A stretch of 17,859 nt of DNA from contig JANRKT010000173.1 of assembly GCA_033763355.1 (NCBI GenBank), forward strand, positions 1 to 17,859. The letters run 5' to 3'. This DNA comes from JANRKT01 sp033763355 (lineage in GTDB: Bacteria > Bacteroidota > Bacteroidia > Chitinophagales > Chitinophagaceae). This document shows positions 1 through 7,961 of the stretch, piece after piece; within the stretch, counting starts at the first letter, position 1; each line of letters opens with the position of its first letter. Both the position numbers and the translations under genes were made by a program. Under the pieces are notes generated by a model that saw only the letters and a list, made by a program, of their open reading frames with translations, did not search any database and was not told the origin of the DNA.

Positions 1-721
1 ATTCCACTTTTTTTACACTTCCTGCACCGCTTACCTGCTGGCTTACGTTAGAAGCCCCTCCTTTATACCTTACATTTCCTGCACCGCTTACTTCAGCATC
101 TAATTTTAAACTGGCATACACTTCTGCACTGCCTGCTCCTGAAATATCAACACTCGTATTTTCAGTCATCAGGTCGTAACACCTTGCTTTACCAGCACCA
201 CTCAGGTCAAGGTCAAAATTTTTGGCCTGGCCTTTCAGGTTTACAGTTCCTGCCCCGCTAATCTGCGCCTTTACAACAGGTGCATCCACTTCCATTTTAA
301 TATCACCCGCCCCGCTTACCTGCATATCCAGTCTTTCGCTGTTGGTAATCTTCGTTTGCCCGATTATATCACATGCACCGGATACATCAATGGCATTGAA
401 TTCAGGAGAGGTAACATATACTTTCATTTTCCCGGTAGGCTTAAGGTTCACGCCTTCCTTATTTCTTATTTCAATGGTTTCGCCATGCTGCTCCACTTCT
501 ATGTATTTCATCAGGTTTTCATCTGCTTCAATTTTTACAGGCTGCAGGCTGCCCTGGGATACATAAACATCAAAAGCCCCATGTGCCTCAACACGTGTGA
601 ATCCGGAAACGGACCTTTCCGAAGTAATAATGTTTCCGTTGCCCTTAACCCGTTTCCAGTAACAGCTGCTGCTGAACAAAATAAACAATGAAAGGACAGA
701 AAAAAGAAAAAGCTTTTTCAT
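1..721 (-). CDS. DUF2807 (head GIN domain) lipoprotein, 3' end outside the window
   Basis: The frame is open from an ATG at 719-721 on the minus strand to the window's left edge, giving 240 residues without a stop. The N-terminus is a lipoprotein signal peptide: MKK, a hydrophobic stretch, then SSSC with the candidate lipidated Cys at residue 20. The remainder matches the DUF2807/GIN family common in Bacteroidota. A motif V/I/L-S-G-A-G (Cys for the last Gly once) recurs at residues 114, 136, 155, 174, 194, 212 and 231, a spacing of 18-22 residues that fits the coils of a right-handed beta-helix. The protein is probably anchored in the outer or inner membrane facing the periplasm. Its biochemical role is unknown. 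Family members are usually about 230-250 residues, so only the last few are probably missing. It is divergent from guaA and not obviously related to it. Confidence 0.88.
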   Translation of the reverse strand, partial: MKKLFLFSVLSLFILFSSSCYWKRVKGNGNIITSERSVSGFTRVEAHGAFDVYVSQGSLQPVKIEADENLMKYIEVEQHGETIEIRNKEGVNLKPTGKMKVYVTSPEFNAIDVSGACDIIGQTKITNSERLDMQVSGAGDIKMEVDAPVVKAQISGAGTVNLKGQAKNFDLDLSGAGKARCYDLMTENTSVDISGAGSAEVYASLKLDAEVSGAGNVRYKGGASNVSQQVSGAGSVKKVE

Positions 722-844
722 GTTAGTGAGTTTATCTGTGTAAAGTTGACGAAATATTTTTATCCGCAGGCACATGTTTTTGACGAGAGGTAACCGGAAA
801 AAGTTACGCAAAACAGGGAAAGTTTAAATAAATCTTCTCTGGAG

Positions 845-895
845 GCTGCCCGACAGAACACTGCTGTCACGATTGTTCCGATAGCTGGCGGGAGC
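845..895 (+). other. possible structured leader upstream of guaA
   Basis: In the 223-bp gap between the DUF2807 gene and guaA, 845-852 (gctgcccg) can pair with 889-895 (cgggagc), seven pairs with one bulged G. It encloses a small stem, acag 853-856 with ctgt 864-867. The transcription start is unknown, so it may not lie in the guaA transcript. I do not recognise a known purine riboswitch core. The rest of the gap shows no gene. Confidence 0.2.
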
Positions 896-944
896 GGACT
901 GGCAACTGAAGACTGCTTACTGTTCCTTACCTTCGCAGCACATT

Positions 945-2477
945 ATGACGGAAAAAATCATTATCCTCGATTTTGGCTCCCAATATACCCAATTGATTGC
1001 CCGTGCCGTCAGGGAGGCCAATGTGTATTGTGAGATCATCCCCTACCATAAAAAATTTGATGCTGACGCGGGCCTGAAGGGTGTGATTCTATCGGGGTCG
1101 CCTTTTTCAGTTAACGACAATAACGCACCTGAAGTAAATATTGAACAAATCCACAGAAGCCTGCCGGTGCTTGGCATTTGCTATGGTGCACAGCTCACAG
1201 CAAGGCAGTTTGGCGGGCAGGTAGCAAAAAGCAATAAAAGAGAGTATGGAAGGGCTTTGCTGCACAAACAAAAAGAAGATACCATTTTAAAGGACGTAAC
1301 AGAGAAATCGCAGGTGTGGATGAGCCACAGCGATTCAGTACTTCAGTTGCCCGAAGGTTTTGAAGTATTGGCAACAACAGAAAGCATACCCTACGCAGCT
1401 TTTAAAAAGAACGGTCAGCAACCGCCTTTATATTGCCTGCAGTTCCATCCTGAAGTGTACCACTCCACCGAAGGGAAAAAAATACTCAGGAATTTTTTGG
1501 TGGATGTATGCGGCTGCTCACAGGACTGGACACCGGCGCATTTTATTACTGATACTGTTGAAGCGCTTAAAAAACAAATTGGCAACAGAAAAGTAATAAT
1601 GGCTTTAAGCGGCGGTGTTGACTCAACAGTTGCGGCAACATTAATTCACAAAGCCGTTGGCGACCATTTATACGGGATATTTGTTGATAACGGGGTGTTG
1701 CGCAAAAATGAGTTTGGCCAGGTACTGGAAACCTATAAGCAACTTGGCCTGAATGTAAAAGGTATTGATGCCCGGGAACACTTTTATACCAAACTTGCAG
1801 GAAAAACCAATCCCGAAGAAAAAAGAAAAATCATCGGCAATACTTTCATTGAGGTTTTTGATGAAGAAGCAAAAAAAGTCAGCGGTGTTGAATTGCTTGG
1901 ACAGGGCACCATTTATCCTGATGTAATTGAAAGCGTTTCTGTTCACGGGCCTTCGGTTACCATCAAATCACATCATAATGTAGGCGGCCTTCCGGAAAAC
2001 ATGAAGCTGGAACTGGTGGAACCACTGCGTTATTTGTTTAAGGATGAAGTAAGAAAAGTAGGTGTCGAACTGGGTATCCCCAAAGATTTATTGTTCCGCC
2101 ATCCCTTCCCCGGGCCGGGGCTTGCCATACGCATATTAGGTGAAATAACAGAAGAAAAAGTGAGTTTGCTCCAGGAAGCAGATGCTGTTTATATTAACGG
2201 ATTAAAGGCTGCCGGCCTTTACGATAAAGTATGGCAGGCAGGCGCCATTTTACTGCCGGTAAAAAGCGTGGGTGTGATGGGCGATGAACGCACTTATGAA
2301 TTTACTGTAGCGCTGCGTGCAGTAACATCTGTTGACGGGATGACGGCCGACTGGGCACACCTGCCATATGAATTCCTGGCGGATATTTCCAATGAGATCA
2401 TCAATAATGTTAAAGGCATTAACAGGGTGGTTTATGATATAAGCAGCAAACCCCCTGCAACCATTGAATGGGAATAA
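945..2477 (+). CDS. guaA: GMP synthase (glutamine-hydrolysing)
   Basis: GuaA makes GMP from XMP with ATP and glutamine, the last step of de novo guanine nucleotide synthesis, in the cytosol. The 510-residue protein has the full two-part layout. Residues 1 to about 190 are a class I glutamine amidotransferase with nucleophile Cys79 (GICYGAQ) and the His168/Glu170 pair (QFHPEV). Next comes an ATP-pyrophosphatase domain with the PP-loop SGGVDS at 222-227, and last the GuaA dimerisation domain with the typical end (KPPATIEWE). Length is normal for the family and no key residue is missing. The ATG at 945 puts the conserved start (IIILDFGSQYTQLIAR) right after the first few residues. The next gene begins 25 bp downstream with no terminator between them, so the two are probably cotranscribed. 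Confidence 0.98.
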   Translation: MTEKIIILDFGSQYTQLIARAVREANVYCEIIPYHKKFDADAGLKGVILSGSPFSVNDNNAPEVNIEQIHRSLPVLGICYGAQLTARQFGGQVAKSNKREYGRALLHKQKEDTILKDVTEKSQVWMSHSDSVLQLPEGFEVLATTESIPYAAFKKNGQQPPLYCLQFHPEVYHSTEGKKILRNFLVDVCGCSQDWTPAHFITDTVEALKKQIGNRKVIMALSGGVDSTVAATLIHKAVGDHLYGIFVDNGVLRKNEFGQVLETYKQLGLNVKGIDAREHFYTKLAGKTNPEEKRKIIGNTFIEVFDEEAKKVSGVELLGQGTIYPDVIESVSVHGPSVTIKSHHNVGGLPENMKLELVEPLRYLFKDEVRKVGVELGIPKDLLFRHPFPGPGLAIRILGEITEEKVSLLQEADAVYINGLKAAGLYDKVWQAGAILLPVKSVGVMGDERTYEFTVALRAVTSVDGMTADWAHLPYEFLADISNEIINNVKGINRVVYDISSKPPATIEWE

Positions 2478-2502
2478 GCCGTCAGGTATAAAAGCATAAT
2501 TA

Positions 2503-3675
2503 ATGAGAAAAGGGTTCCTTATTATTGCCTCTTTATTATTGTTAGTGGTCTCATATGCACAGTTGGATACCTCCAAAGTGCACAGGATAGCTTTGTTTGT
2601 TCCTTTATATCTTGATTCTGCTTTTGATGCCGGTCATAATTACCGCTACGGAAAAACGTTTCCCAAACAATCGCTTTCGGGACTTGAATTTTATGAAGGC
2701 GCTGAGTTTGCAGTTGACTCTTTGCAAAAAGAGGGTGTTAAAATGGAGCTGCATGTTTTTGATACCAGGAGCAAATCTTCCACCATTGGTTTAGTAAGCG
2801 CCATACCCATTTTTGATTCTGTCAATCTCATTATCGGTTCTGTTACTGGCAATGAATATTTACAACTGGCCAGCCTTGCGAAGCAGAGAAACATTCCCTT
2901 TATCAGCGCCACTTACCCCAATGACGGCGGTGTAAAGGATAACCCCAATGTCATCATTGTTAATTCAAAACTCAATACTCATATACAATCGGTTTACAAT
3001 TACATCCTGCGCAATCTGGGCACCGGCAAAATTATTTTGTTCAGGAGAAAGGACAAATCAGACGACCGTGTTGCGGACGTATTCAAAAGCCTCAATAATT
3101 CCCCGGGAGGCGGTGTGCTAACCATACAAACAGTAACATTGCCGGATTACTTTACGCTGAATGATGTAAAGCCTTACCTTGATTCTGTGAGGCAGAATAC
3201 CGTAATTGCCGGCAGCCTTGATGAAAACTTTGGAAGGAGCCTTGCAGTAGCGGGCCTTGGCTTAATTAAAGATTACCAGGTAAACCTGGTGGGCATGCCA
3301 ACATGGGATGGCATCAAAGATTTTAATAAACCTGATTATAAGTTGTTGCCCATCATTTACTCAACCACCTTTTATAACCCTCTGCTTGATAAATGGAGCA
3401 TTGCATTTGAAGAAGCGTACAAGAAAAAAACATACAGCCGGCCGTCGGATATGGCATTTAAAGGTTTTGAAATCCTTTATTGCTTCACCAAGTTGCTGAA
3501 GAAACATGATACTGCCTTTGTAGCCAACCTTTCTGATAAAAGTTTCCGCCTCCTTACCGAATTTGATTTCAGGCCTATTAACTGGAGCAGGACAGGTGTT
3601 ACACCCGACTACTACGAAAATAAAAAGATATACATCATCCGCCGCTTCAATGGCCTTGTCACACGCCTCAATTAA
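2503..3675 (+). CDS. secreted type 1 periplasmic-binding-protein-like protein
   Basis: This 390-residue protein starts with a clear Sec signal peptide (MRKGFLIIASLLLLVVSYA, likely cut before Gln20). The mature part begins HRIALFVPLYLDSAF and continues with alternating alpha/beta segments like ABC-transporter amino-acid receptors (periplasmic-binding fold type 1), including a GLEFYEGAEFAVDSL helix and an IIGSVTGNEYLQLASLAKQ segment. Similar proteins in Chitinophagaceae are annotated as amino-acid ABC substrate-binding or LysM-associated proteins. No LysM motif or transporter gene is seen here, so the ligand is unknown. It starts 25 bp after guaA and probably shares its transcript, although no functional link is evident. 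Its convergent neighbour is the CPBP protease. I see no convincing terminator in the roughly 100 bp between them. Confidence 0.7.
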   Translation: MRKGFLIIASLLLLVVSYAQLDTSKVHRIALFVPLYLDSAFDAGHNYRYGKTFPKQSLSGLEFYEGAEFAVDSLQKEGVKMELHVFDTRSKSSTIGLVSAIPIFDSVNLIIGSVTGNEYLQLASLAKQRNIPFISATYPNDGGVKDNPNVIIVNSKLNTHIQSVYNYILRNLGTGKIILFRRKDKSDDRVADVFKSLNNSPGGGVLTIQTVTLPDYFTLNDVKPYLDSVRQNTVIAGSLDENFGRSLAVAGLGLIKDYQVNLVGMPTWDGIKDFNKPDYKLLPIIYSTTFYNPLLDKWSIAFEEAYKKKTYSRPSDMAFKGFEILYCFTKLLKKHDTAFVANLSDKSFRLLTEFDFRPINWSRTGVTPDYYENKKIYIIRRFNGLVTRLN

Positions 3676-3776
3676 AGCAAATAATTTTTTTTACCGGTTA
3701 ATTTCCTTTTTGAAAATCTTGTTCTGAAAAGCGAACCCTAACTAAAATTATCTGCAAAATCTGATTAAACCGCGGT

Positions 3777-4511
3777 TCAAGCATTATAATTCAGGTTCTT
3801 TCTTTTACTTATCAACCATATACTCAATATCCCGCCCAGCACATCAACTAAAAAATGCAGGATCATCACAATCCATAATGAACCTGACTTCAGAAAAATA
3901 AACCCAAATAAAACCGACAAAATAAAAATTTTAAAGACCGCCCTGCTTCCCTGGTAATAATGGGAGATACTGAAAACAAGGGACGGCAGCAGTACCGCCC
4001 ACCATTCCGCATTTTCATTACCTGAAAACAAATAGAGGCAGTAGGTAACAAGGAAGCCTCGGAAAACAATTTCCTCCCCCACTCCTGCCGTAACACACAT
4101 CACAAAATAAAGCGGCAGTTCATTTTTACGGGTTGGCAGAAATGGGGTTGCAGTTTGCCATTGATCTATAGTTTGCTGCCTGTTTGCGGCAGTGGATATG
4201 GCATACATTGTATCAGCTGCATAAAGCACAATAAATATAACTACCAGCAAGGTTACTGTTGTACCATAACCGATGGCATATGTAAAACCAAGTCCGCTCC
4301 ATGGTCGTGAATAAAGAAACCATACGGCAATGATAATCAAAGCCAGCATTGCCATTGAAAAACTGTTGGCCCTGTATAATTTCTTTTTGGTTTCGCTGTC
4401 GAAAACGGCGTTGTTCAGTCCTTTGGTGCTGCGGTAACCGGAAACAAAGGGGATTATCAATCCAAATAATATTGCAAGGATATGATCAGCCCAGGAGGGG
4501 AAATTATTCAT
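3777..4511 (-). CDS. CPBP (CAAX/ABI) family intramembrane metalloprotease
   Basis: This integral membrane protein has about six to eight hydrophobic segments and the three CPBP motifs. Counted from an upstream TTG, these are EEIVFR (Glu153, Glu154, Arg158), FSISH (Phe187 to His191) and HFLVD (His226, Asp230), the expected metal ligands. Subtract seven from each when numbering from the ATG chosen here. I chose the ATG at 4509-4511 (MNNFPSWADH) because the longer frame starts with TTG at 4530-4532 and adds only seven residues. Members of the family include Rce1-like prenyl-protein proteases and bacteriocin self-immunity proteins; the substrate here cannot be predicted. It lies 47 bp downstream of the HTH regulator on the same strand and may be cotranscribed with it. 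Confidence 0.88.
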   Translation of the reverse strand: MNNFPSWADHILAILFGLIIPFVSGYRSTKGLNNAVFDSETKKKLYRANSFSMAMLALIIIAVWFLYSRPWSGLGFTYAIGYGTTVTLLVVIFIVLYAADTMYAISTAANRQQTIDQWQTATPFLPTRKNELPLYFVMCVTAGVGEEIVFRGFLVTYCLYLFSGNENAEWWAVLLPSLVFSISHYYQGSRAVFKIFILSVLFGFIFLKSGSLWIVMILHFLVDVLGGILSIWLISKRKNLNYNA

Positions 4512-4558
4512 GATGCAATATACTAAGGGCAATATGACTGACTTTTCTCAAATCAATT

Positions 4559-6046
4559 TTATAACTCATCCAGTTGCATCAATGCTTTATTAATGCCTGA
4601 CTGTTGTTCCTGTTTCTTTATTTCAGCTGGCTCAACAGCCCTTTCTTTACAATCTTTAATACCACACCGCTCACAGGTAGTATGCACCGTTTTTACAGGG
4701 ATGGAAGGGTCGTTTACAAAAGGCATGGTTTTTAAAAGCTGCTGGTCAATCATCAGCCCAATGGTCACACTTACCGTTTCATCGCTTCCTTTGCCCGCAG
4801 GTTTGGCAATGGAAATACATAAATAGCGGTTATGCGTTTGCCAGTACTGCGATACCTGTGCAAGCGCCAGGGGCTGTTTATACTTTTTCTTTTTAACCTG
4901 GCTTGCTGCCTGCTGCAGCGAATGTATCGAAACCCAGCGCCTGCAATAATGTTCGTGAAGGGCATTTGCATAAGGGTTATGCAATTGTGAAAGGTGCAGC
5001 TCTTTTGTCATCTCATACTCATTTTTATCCGGTTTTCCCGACATGCGCAAAAAGAAAAGATGGTCAATCCCGAAATGTTTGGGTAAGATATTGGTGAGCC
5101 GCTGCATCATCATTTCAGGCGTTACATCATACCGTATGCACACATTCAGCCATTCCTTATCATTCCAGCCCTCCTGCATGGTAATACGCTTGATGTCCTG
5201 CACAAAATATTCCTCAGGCATCAGTAAGGCCACAGCAAAGTAAGAGGCTTTAAAGTTGTTCAGCAGCATATCGAATGAATCGCTGTGCTGTATGATGGTC
5301 TCATAGGGGCGTTCGCCAATCTCCATGTATTGAAAAGCCAGTTCACGGGCCAGTAAAAACTTTTCCTGTGAAGGGCTTAATGACTTATTTATAAAAAGGG
5401 TTTTATTTTTTTTAGAGTAATAAGACCGGAGGTTCTGCAATGCATCGTAACCGCCCATCTTCTTCCGGTTTACCCTTACACCCCTTTTACCCAGCAGGTT
5501 TTCAAGTGTTGCAGTATCAACAGGCAGCGCCTCTTTGATTTTAAATTCTGTACGGAAACGGGCCACTGCATCTTCAATCTCCCCGAAATAGTTATCCTGC
5601 AAATCCTGGTATGAGCGCAAAGCAGAATTGTAAAAACTTTCTTTTGACAACTGGTAGCTCCTTGAAATCTTTAATAAAGTACTGATGAAGGCGGTTACCT
5701 TATCAGGTGTATTGGCAAACAGTTCAAGCAATGATGCGGGTGTTAAACCAAAATGCTCCCAGGGAATGGCATTGATAAAGTCAGAATTGATCAGGTCAAT
5801 AATGGGCTGCAGCTTTTTACTGGCGTGGAGGGATACGAGATAATCATAGTCCACGCCTAATGTTTTGGCCAGCGACAGTATTTTATCTGCCTTGGGGAAT
5901 TTTTTACCGGTTTCAATATCGTGCAGGTAAGAGAGCGACATGCCCGTGGCGTCGGCAAGCTGCTGGTAAGAGAGCCCCTTTTGCTGGCGCAGCGCCCTGA
6001 TCTTCAGGCCAAAGATGAGGCGGATGCTTTCATTTTCGGTAAACAT
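4559..6046 (-). CDS. HTH (XRE) transcriptional regulator of the RamB/PrpR/ScfR type with Cys cluster
   Basis: The protein is 495 residues. Residues about 10-70 form an XRE helix-turn-helix (RALRQQKGLSYQQLADATGM, then DIETGKKFP). The middle resembles an ImmA/IrrE (M78) domain, but the HExxH position reads RELAF (234-238), so both zinc histidines are gone and protease activity is unlikely. The C-terminus carries C-x2-C-x4-C at Cys458, Cys461 and Cys466 followed by RAVEP. In the family that includes actinobacterial RamB and PrpR, this motif belongs to the C-terminal domain (DUF2083 type) linked to acyl-CoA and Fe-S binding. Cys368 is a possible extra ligand. RamB and PrpR control isocitrate lyase and related genes, and this gene is divergent from aceB-aceA, so it is the likely local regulator of the glyoxylate bypass. 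The assignment to this subfamily is from motif and context. Confidence 0.85.
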   Translation of the reverse strand: MFTENESIRLIFGLKIRALRQQKGLSYQQLADATGMSLSYLHDIETGKKFPKADKILSLAKTLGVDYDYLVSLHASKKLQPIIDLINSDFINAIPWEHFGLTPASLLELFANTPDKVTAFISTLLKISRSYQLSKESFYNSALRSYQDLQDNYFGEIEDAVARFRTEFKIKEALPVDTATLENLLGKRGVRVNRKKMGGYDALQNLRSYYSKKNKTLFINKSLSPSQEKFLLARELAFQYMEIGERPYETIIQHSDSFDMLLNNFKASYFAVALLMPEEYFVQDIKRITMQEGWNDKEWLNVCIRYDVTPEMMMQRLTNILPKHFGIDHLFFLRMSGKPDKNEYEMTKELHLSQLHNPYANALHEHYCRRWVSIHSLQQAASQVKKKKYKQPLALAQVSQYWQTHNRYLCISIAKPAGKGSDETVSVTIGLMIDQQLLKTMPFVNDPSIPVKTVHTTCERCGIKDCKERAVEPAEIKKQEQQSGINKALMQLDEL

Positions 6047-6074
6047 GCAGGCAAAATAGCAAAAAGTGTAAAAA

Positions 6075-6108
6075 TTTCGAAAAAAAATATTTTAGCGAAA
6101 TTTTCGCT
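6075..6108. promoter_or_regulatory. two palindromes between regulator and aceB, candidate operators
   Basis: The 101-bp divergent gap holds TTTCGAAA (6075-6082) and a perfect 7-bp inverted repeat, AGCGAAA-T-TTTCGCT (6094-6108). They share the TTTCG half site and their centres are about 22 bp apart, near two helical turns. This is a plausible dimer-binding arrangement for the adjacent HTH regulator. The AT-rich setting makes some palindromes likely by chance, so binding is inferred only. Confidence 0.45.
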
Positions 6109-6123
6109 TTTAATAAATTTTTC

Positions 6124-6131
6124 TATTTTAG
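6124..6131 (+). promoter_or_regulatory. possible aceB -7 promoter box
   Basis: TATTTTAG matches the Bacteroidota -7 consensus TAnnTTTG at five of its six fixed positions and lies 16 bp before the aceB ATG. The palindrome at 6094-6108 would sit around the -33 region, so a bound regulator could block or help RNA polymerase. There is no clear TTTG -33 box. Confidence 0.25.
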
Positions 6132-6147
6132 AGGAAATTTTATAGTC

Positions 6148-7896
6148 ATGTTCGAAATCACTACTGCCGCCTCCAAAGGACCCCTTACTGACCAGCGTGC
6201 CTGTTATATTGTTCCCGAAGGAATGATCATAAAGGCCGCCTTTAAAGAAATCTATGCTGAAGTGCTTACCCCTGAAGCGCTCATCTTCATTGCTGCACTC
6301 CACCGCCGCTTTAATGCACGCCGCAAATGGCTGTTGCAGGAAAGGCAGGCTGTGCAGGAAAGAATTGATGCCGGATGGAAACCCGGTTTTCTTCCCGAAA
6401 CCGCAATGATCAGGGAAAGCCAGTGGCTCATTTCACCTGTACCGGATGACATTAAAGACCGTCGTGTTGAAATTACAGGACCGGTTGAACGGAAAATGAT
6501 CATTAATGCCCTTAACTCCGGTGCAAGTGTATTTATGGCTGATTTTGAAGACAGCAATTCCCCAAGCTGGGACAATAATATACAGGGCCAGATAAACCTC
6601 CGTGATGCCATCAGAAAAACCATCAGCTTTACCAACCCCGATAACGGAAAAGTTTACCAGCTCAATACTAAAGTAGCTACCCTTTTTGTTCGCCCCCGCG
6701 GATGGCACCTTGAAGAAAACTATATTGAAGTGGATGGCGAACCCGTAAGCGGCAGCCTGCTTGATTTTGGTTTATACTTTTTCCATAATGCAAAAACGCT
6801 TTTGCAGAATGGGTCCGCACCCTATTTTTATTTACCCAAGATGGAAAGTTATAAAGAAGCAAGGCTTTGGGACAATATATTTGTATTTGCCCAAAACTAT
6901 TGCGGCATCCCTTATGGCACCATTAAGGCTACCGTATTAATTGAAACCATCCTCGCCAGTTTCCAGTTGCACGAAATATTATGGGAACTGAGGGACCATT
7001 CCGCCGGTTTGAACTGCGGCCGGTGGGATTACATTTTCTCCTTTATAAAAAAGTTCCGCAATGTGCCCGGGTTTGTACTTCCCGAAAGGTCGCAGGTTAC
7101 CATGACTGTACCAAGTATGCGTGCCTATACCCAACTGGTAATTAAAACATGCCATAAACGCAACGCACATGCAATGGGCGGCATGGCAGCGCAGATACCA
7201 ATAAAAGACAATCACGAAGCCAATCAAAAAGCTTTGGATAAAGTAAAAGCAGATAAACTGAGAGAAGTAACAGATGGCCATGACGGAACATGGGTGGCTC
7301 ACCCTGCATTGGTTCCTGTTGCCATGGAAATCTTCAACCTGCATATGCCAACGCCAAACCAGTTGCATAAAAAAAGGGAAGAATTCAATTGCACAGAAGA
7401 AGATTTGCTGCAAATACCCGAAGGCACTATAACAGAAGAAGGCTTGCGGATGAACATCAATGTAGGTATTCTTTATATAGAAAGCTGGCTGCGTGGCAAC
7501 GGTGCGGCGGCTTTATATAACCTGATGGAAGATGCTGCTACAGCAGAAATTTCAAGAACACAGGTATGGCAATGGCTGCACAGAGGCGCCAAACTCAGTG
7601 ACGGAAGGGTAATTACCCAGGATTTGTATGAAGAACTCCGTGATGATGAAATACAAAACATAAAAGAACATATTGGCTGCAAAGCTTATTGCGAAGGAAA
7701 ATTTGCAGAAGCCATTAAACTCTTCAATCAACTGGTAGTACAGGAAAAATTTGAGGAATTTCTTACACTGCCTGCTTACCAGATACTGGTTGAACCGCCA
7801 AAGCAGGTCAATGGTCACAAAAGCCTGCTTGTTCAAAATGCAGTTGCATTAAATGAAAAACAGGAAGACGAAGATGATTATTCCGAAAACGAATAA
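6148..7896 (+). CDS. aceB: malate synthase A
   Basis: AceB condenses glyoxylate with acetyl-CoA to malate, the second step of the glyoxylate bypass. The 582 residues align along almost their whole length with E. coli AceB as recalled: RRVEITGPVERKM (105-117), FMADFEDS (129-136), the catalytic Arg in VRPRG (Arg184), LNCGRWDYIFSFIK, TCHKRNAHAMGGMAA, and MEDAATAEISR with the probable catalytic base Asp462. The protein has about 20 extra residues at the N-terminus, with an alternative start at Met26 (6223). It also has about 30 residues beyond the usual LTLPxYxxL end, the last ones very acidic (EKQEDEDDYSENE). aceA follows 65 bp later with no terminator between, so the two form an operon, divergent from the HTH regulator. 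Confidence 0.97.
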   Translation: MFEITTAASKGPLTDQRACYIVPEGMIIKAAFKEIYAEVLTPEALIFIAALHRRFNARRKWLLQERQAVQERIDAGWKPGFLPETAMIRESQWLISPVPDDIKDRRVEITGPVERKMIINALNSGASVFMADFEDSNSPSWDNNIQGQINLRDAIRKTISFTNPDNGKVYQLNTKVATLFVRPRGWHLEENYIEVDGEPVSGSLLDFGLYFFHNAKTLLQNGSAPYFYLPKMESYKEARLWDNIFVFAQNYCGIPYGTIKATVLIETILASFQLHEILWELRDHSAGLNCGRWDYIFSFIKKFRNVPGFVLPERSQVTMTVPSMRAYTQLVIKTCHKRNAHAMGGMAAQIPIKDNHEANQKALDKVKADKLREVTDGHDGTWVAHPALVPVAMEIFNLHMPTPNQLHKKREEFNCTEEDLLQIPEGTITEEGLRMNINVGILYIESWLRGNGAAALYNLMEDAATAEISRTQVWQWLHRGAKLSDGRVITQDLYEELRDDEIQNIKEHIGCKAYCEGKFAEAIKLFNQLVVQEKFEEFLTLPAYQILVEPPKQVNGHKSLLVQNAVALNEKQEDEDDYSENE

Positions 7897-7961
7897 ACAT
7901 TTCAAACAGGAAAATTAATTTAACCGGCACAAATTATTAAACCCTTAAAAAAAGCATCCCC

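Noticed and set aside
222..691. Two plus-strand open frames of 111-114 codons
   Set aside because: They are antisense to the DUF2807 lipoprotein, whose signal peptide and SGAG repeats are clear.
899..925. Short ACTGGCAACTGAAGACTG-like stretch as a tandem repeat before guaA
   Set aside because: Only about two degenerate units; too short to call a repeat.
3768..3777. AACCGCGGTT palindrome as terminator of the convergent genes
   Set aside because: A 10-bp palindrome with no loop and no T run that overlaps the protease stop codon; not a convincing terminator or operator.
4512..4532. Longer CPBP protease starting at TTG
   Set aside because: It adds only seven residues and needs a rare start codon; the ATG at 4511 suffices.
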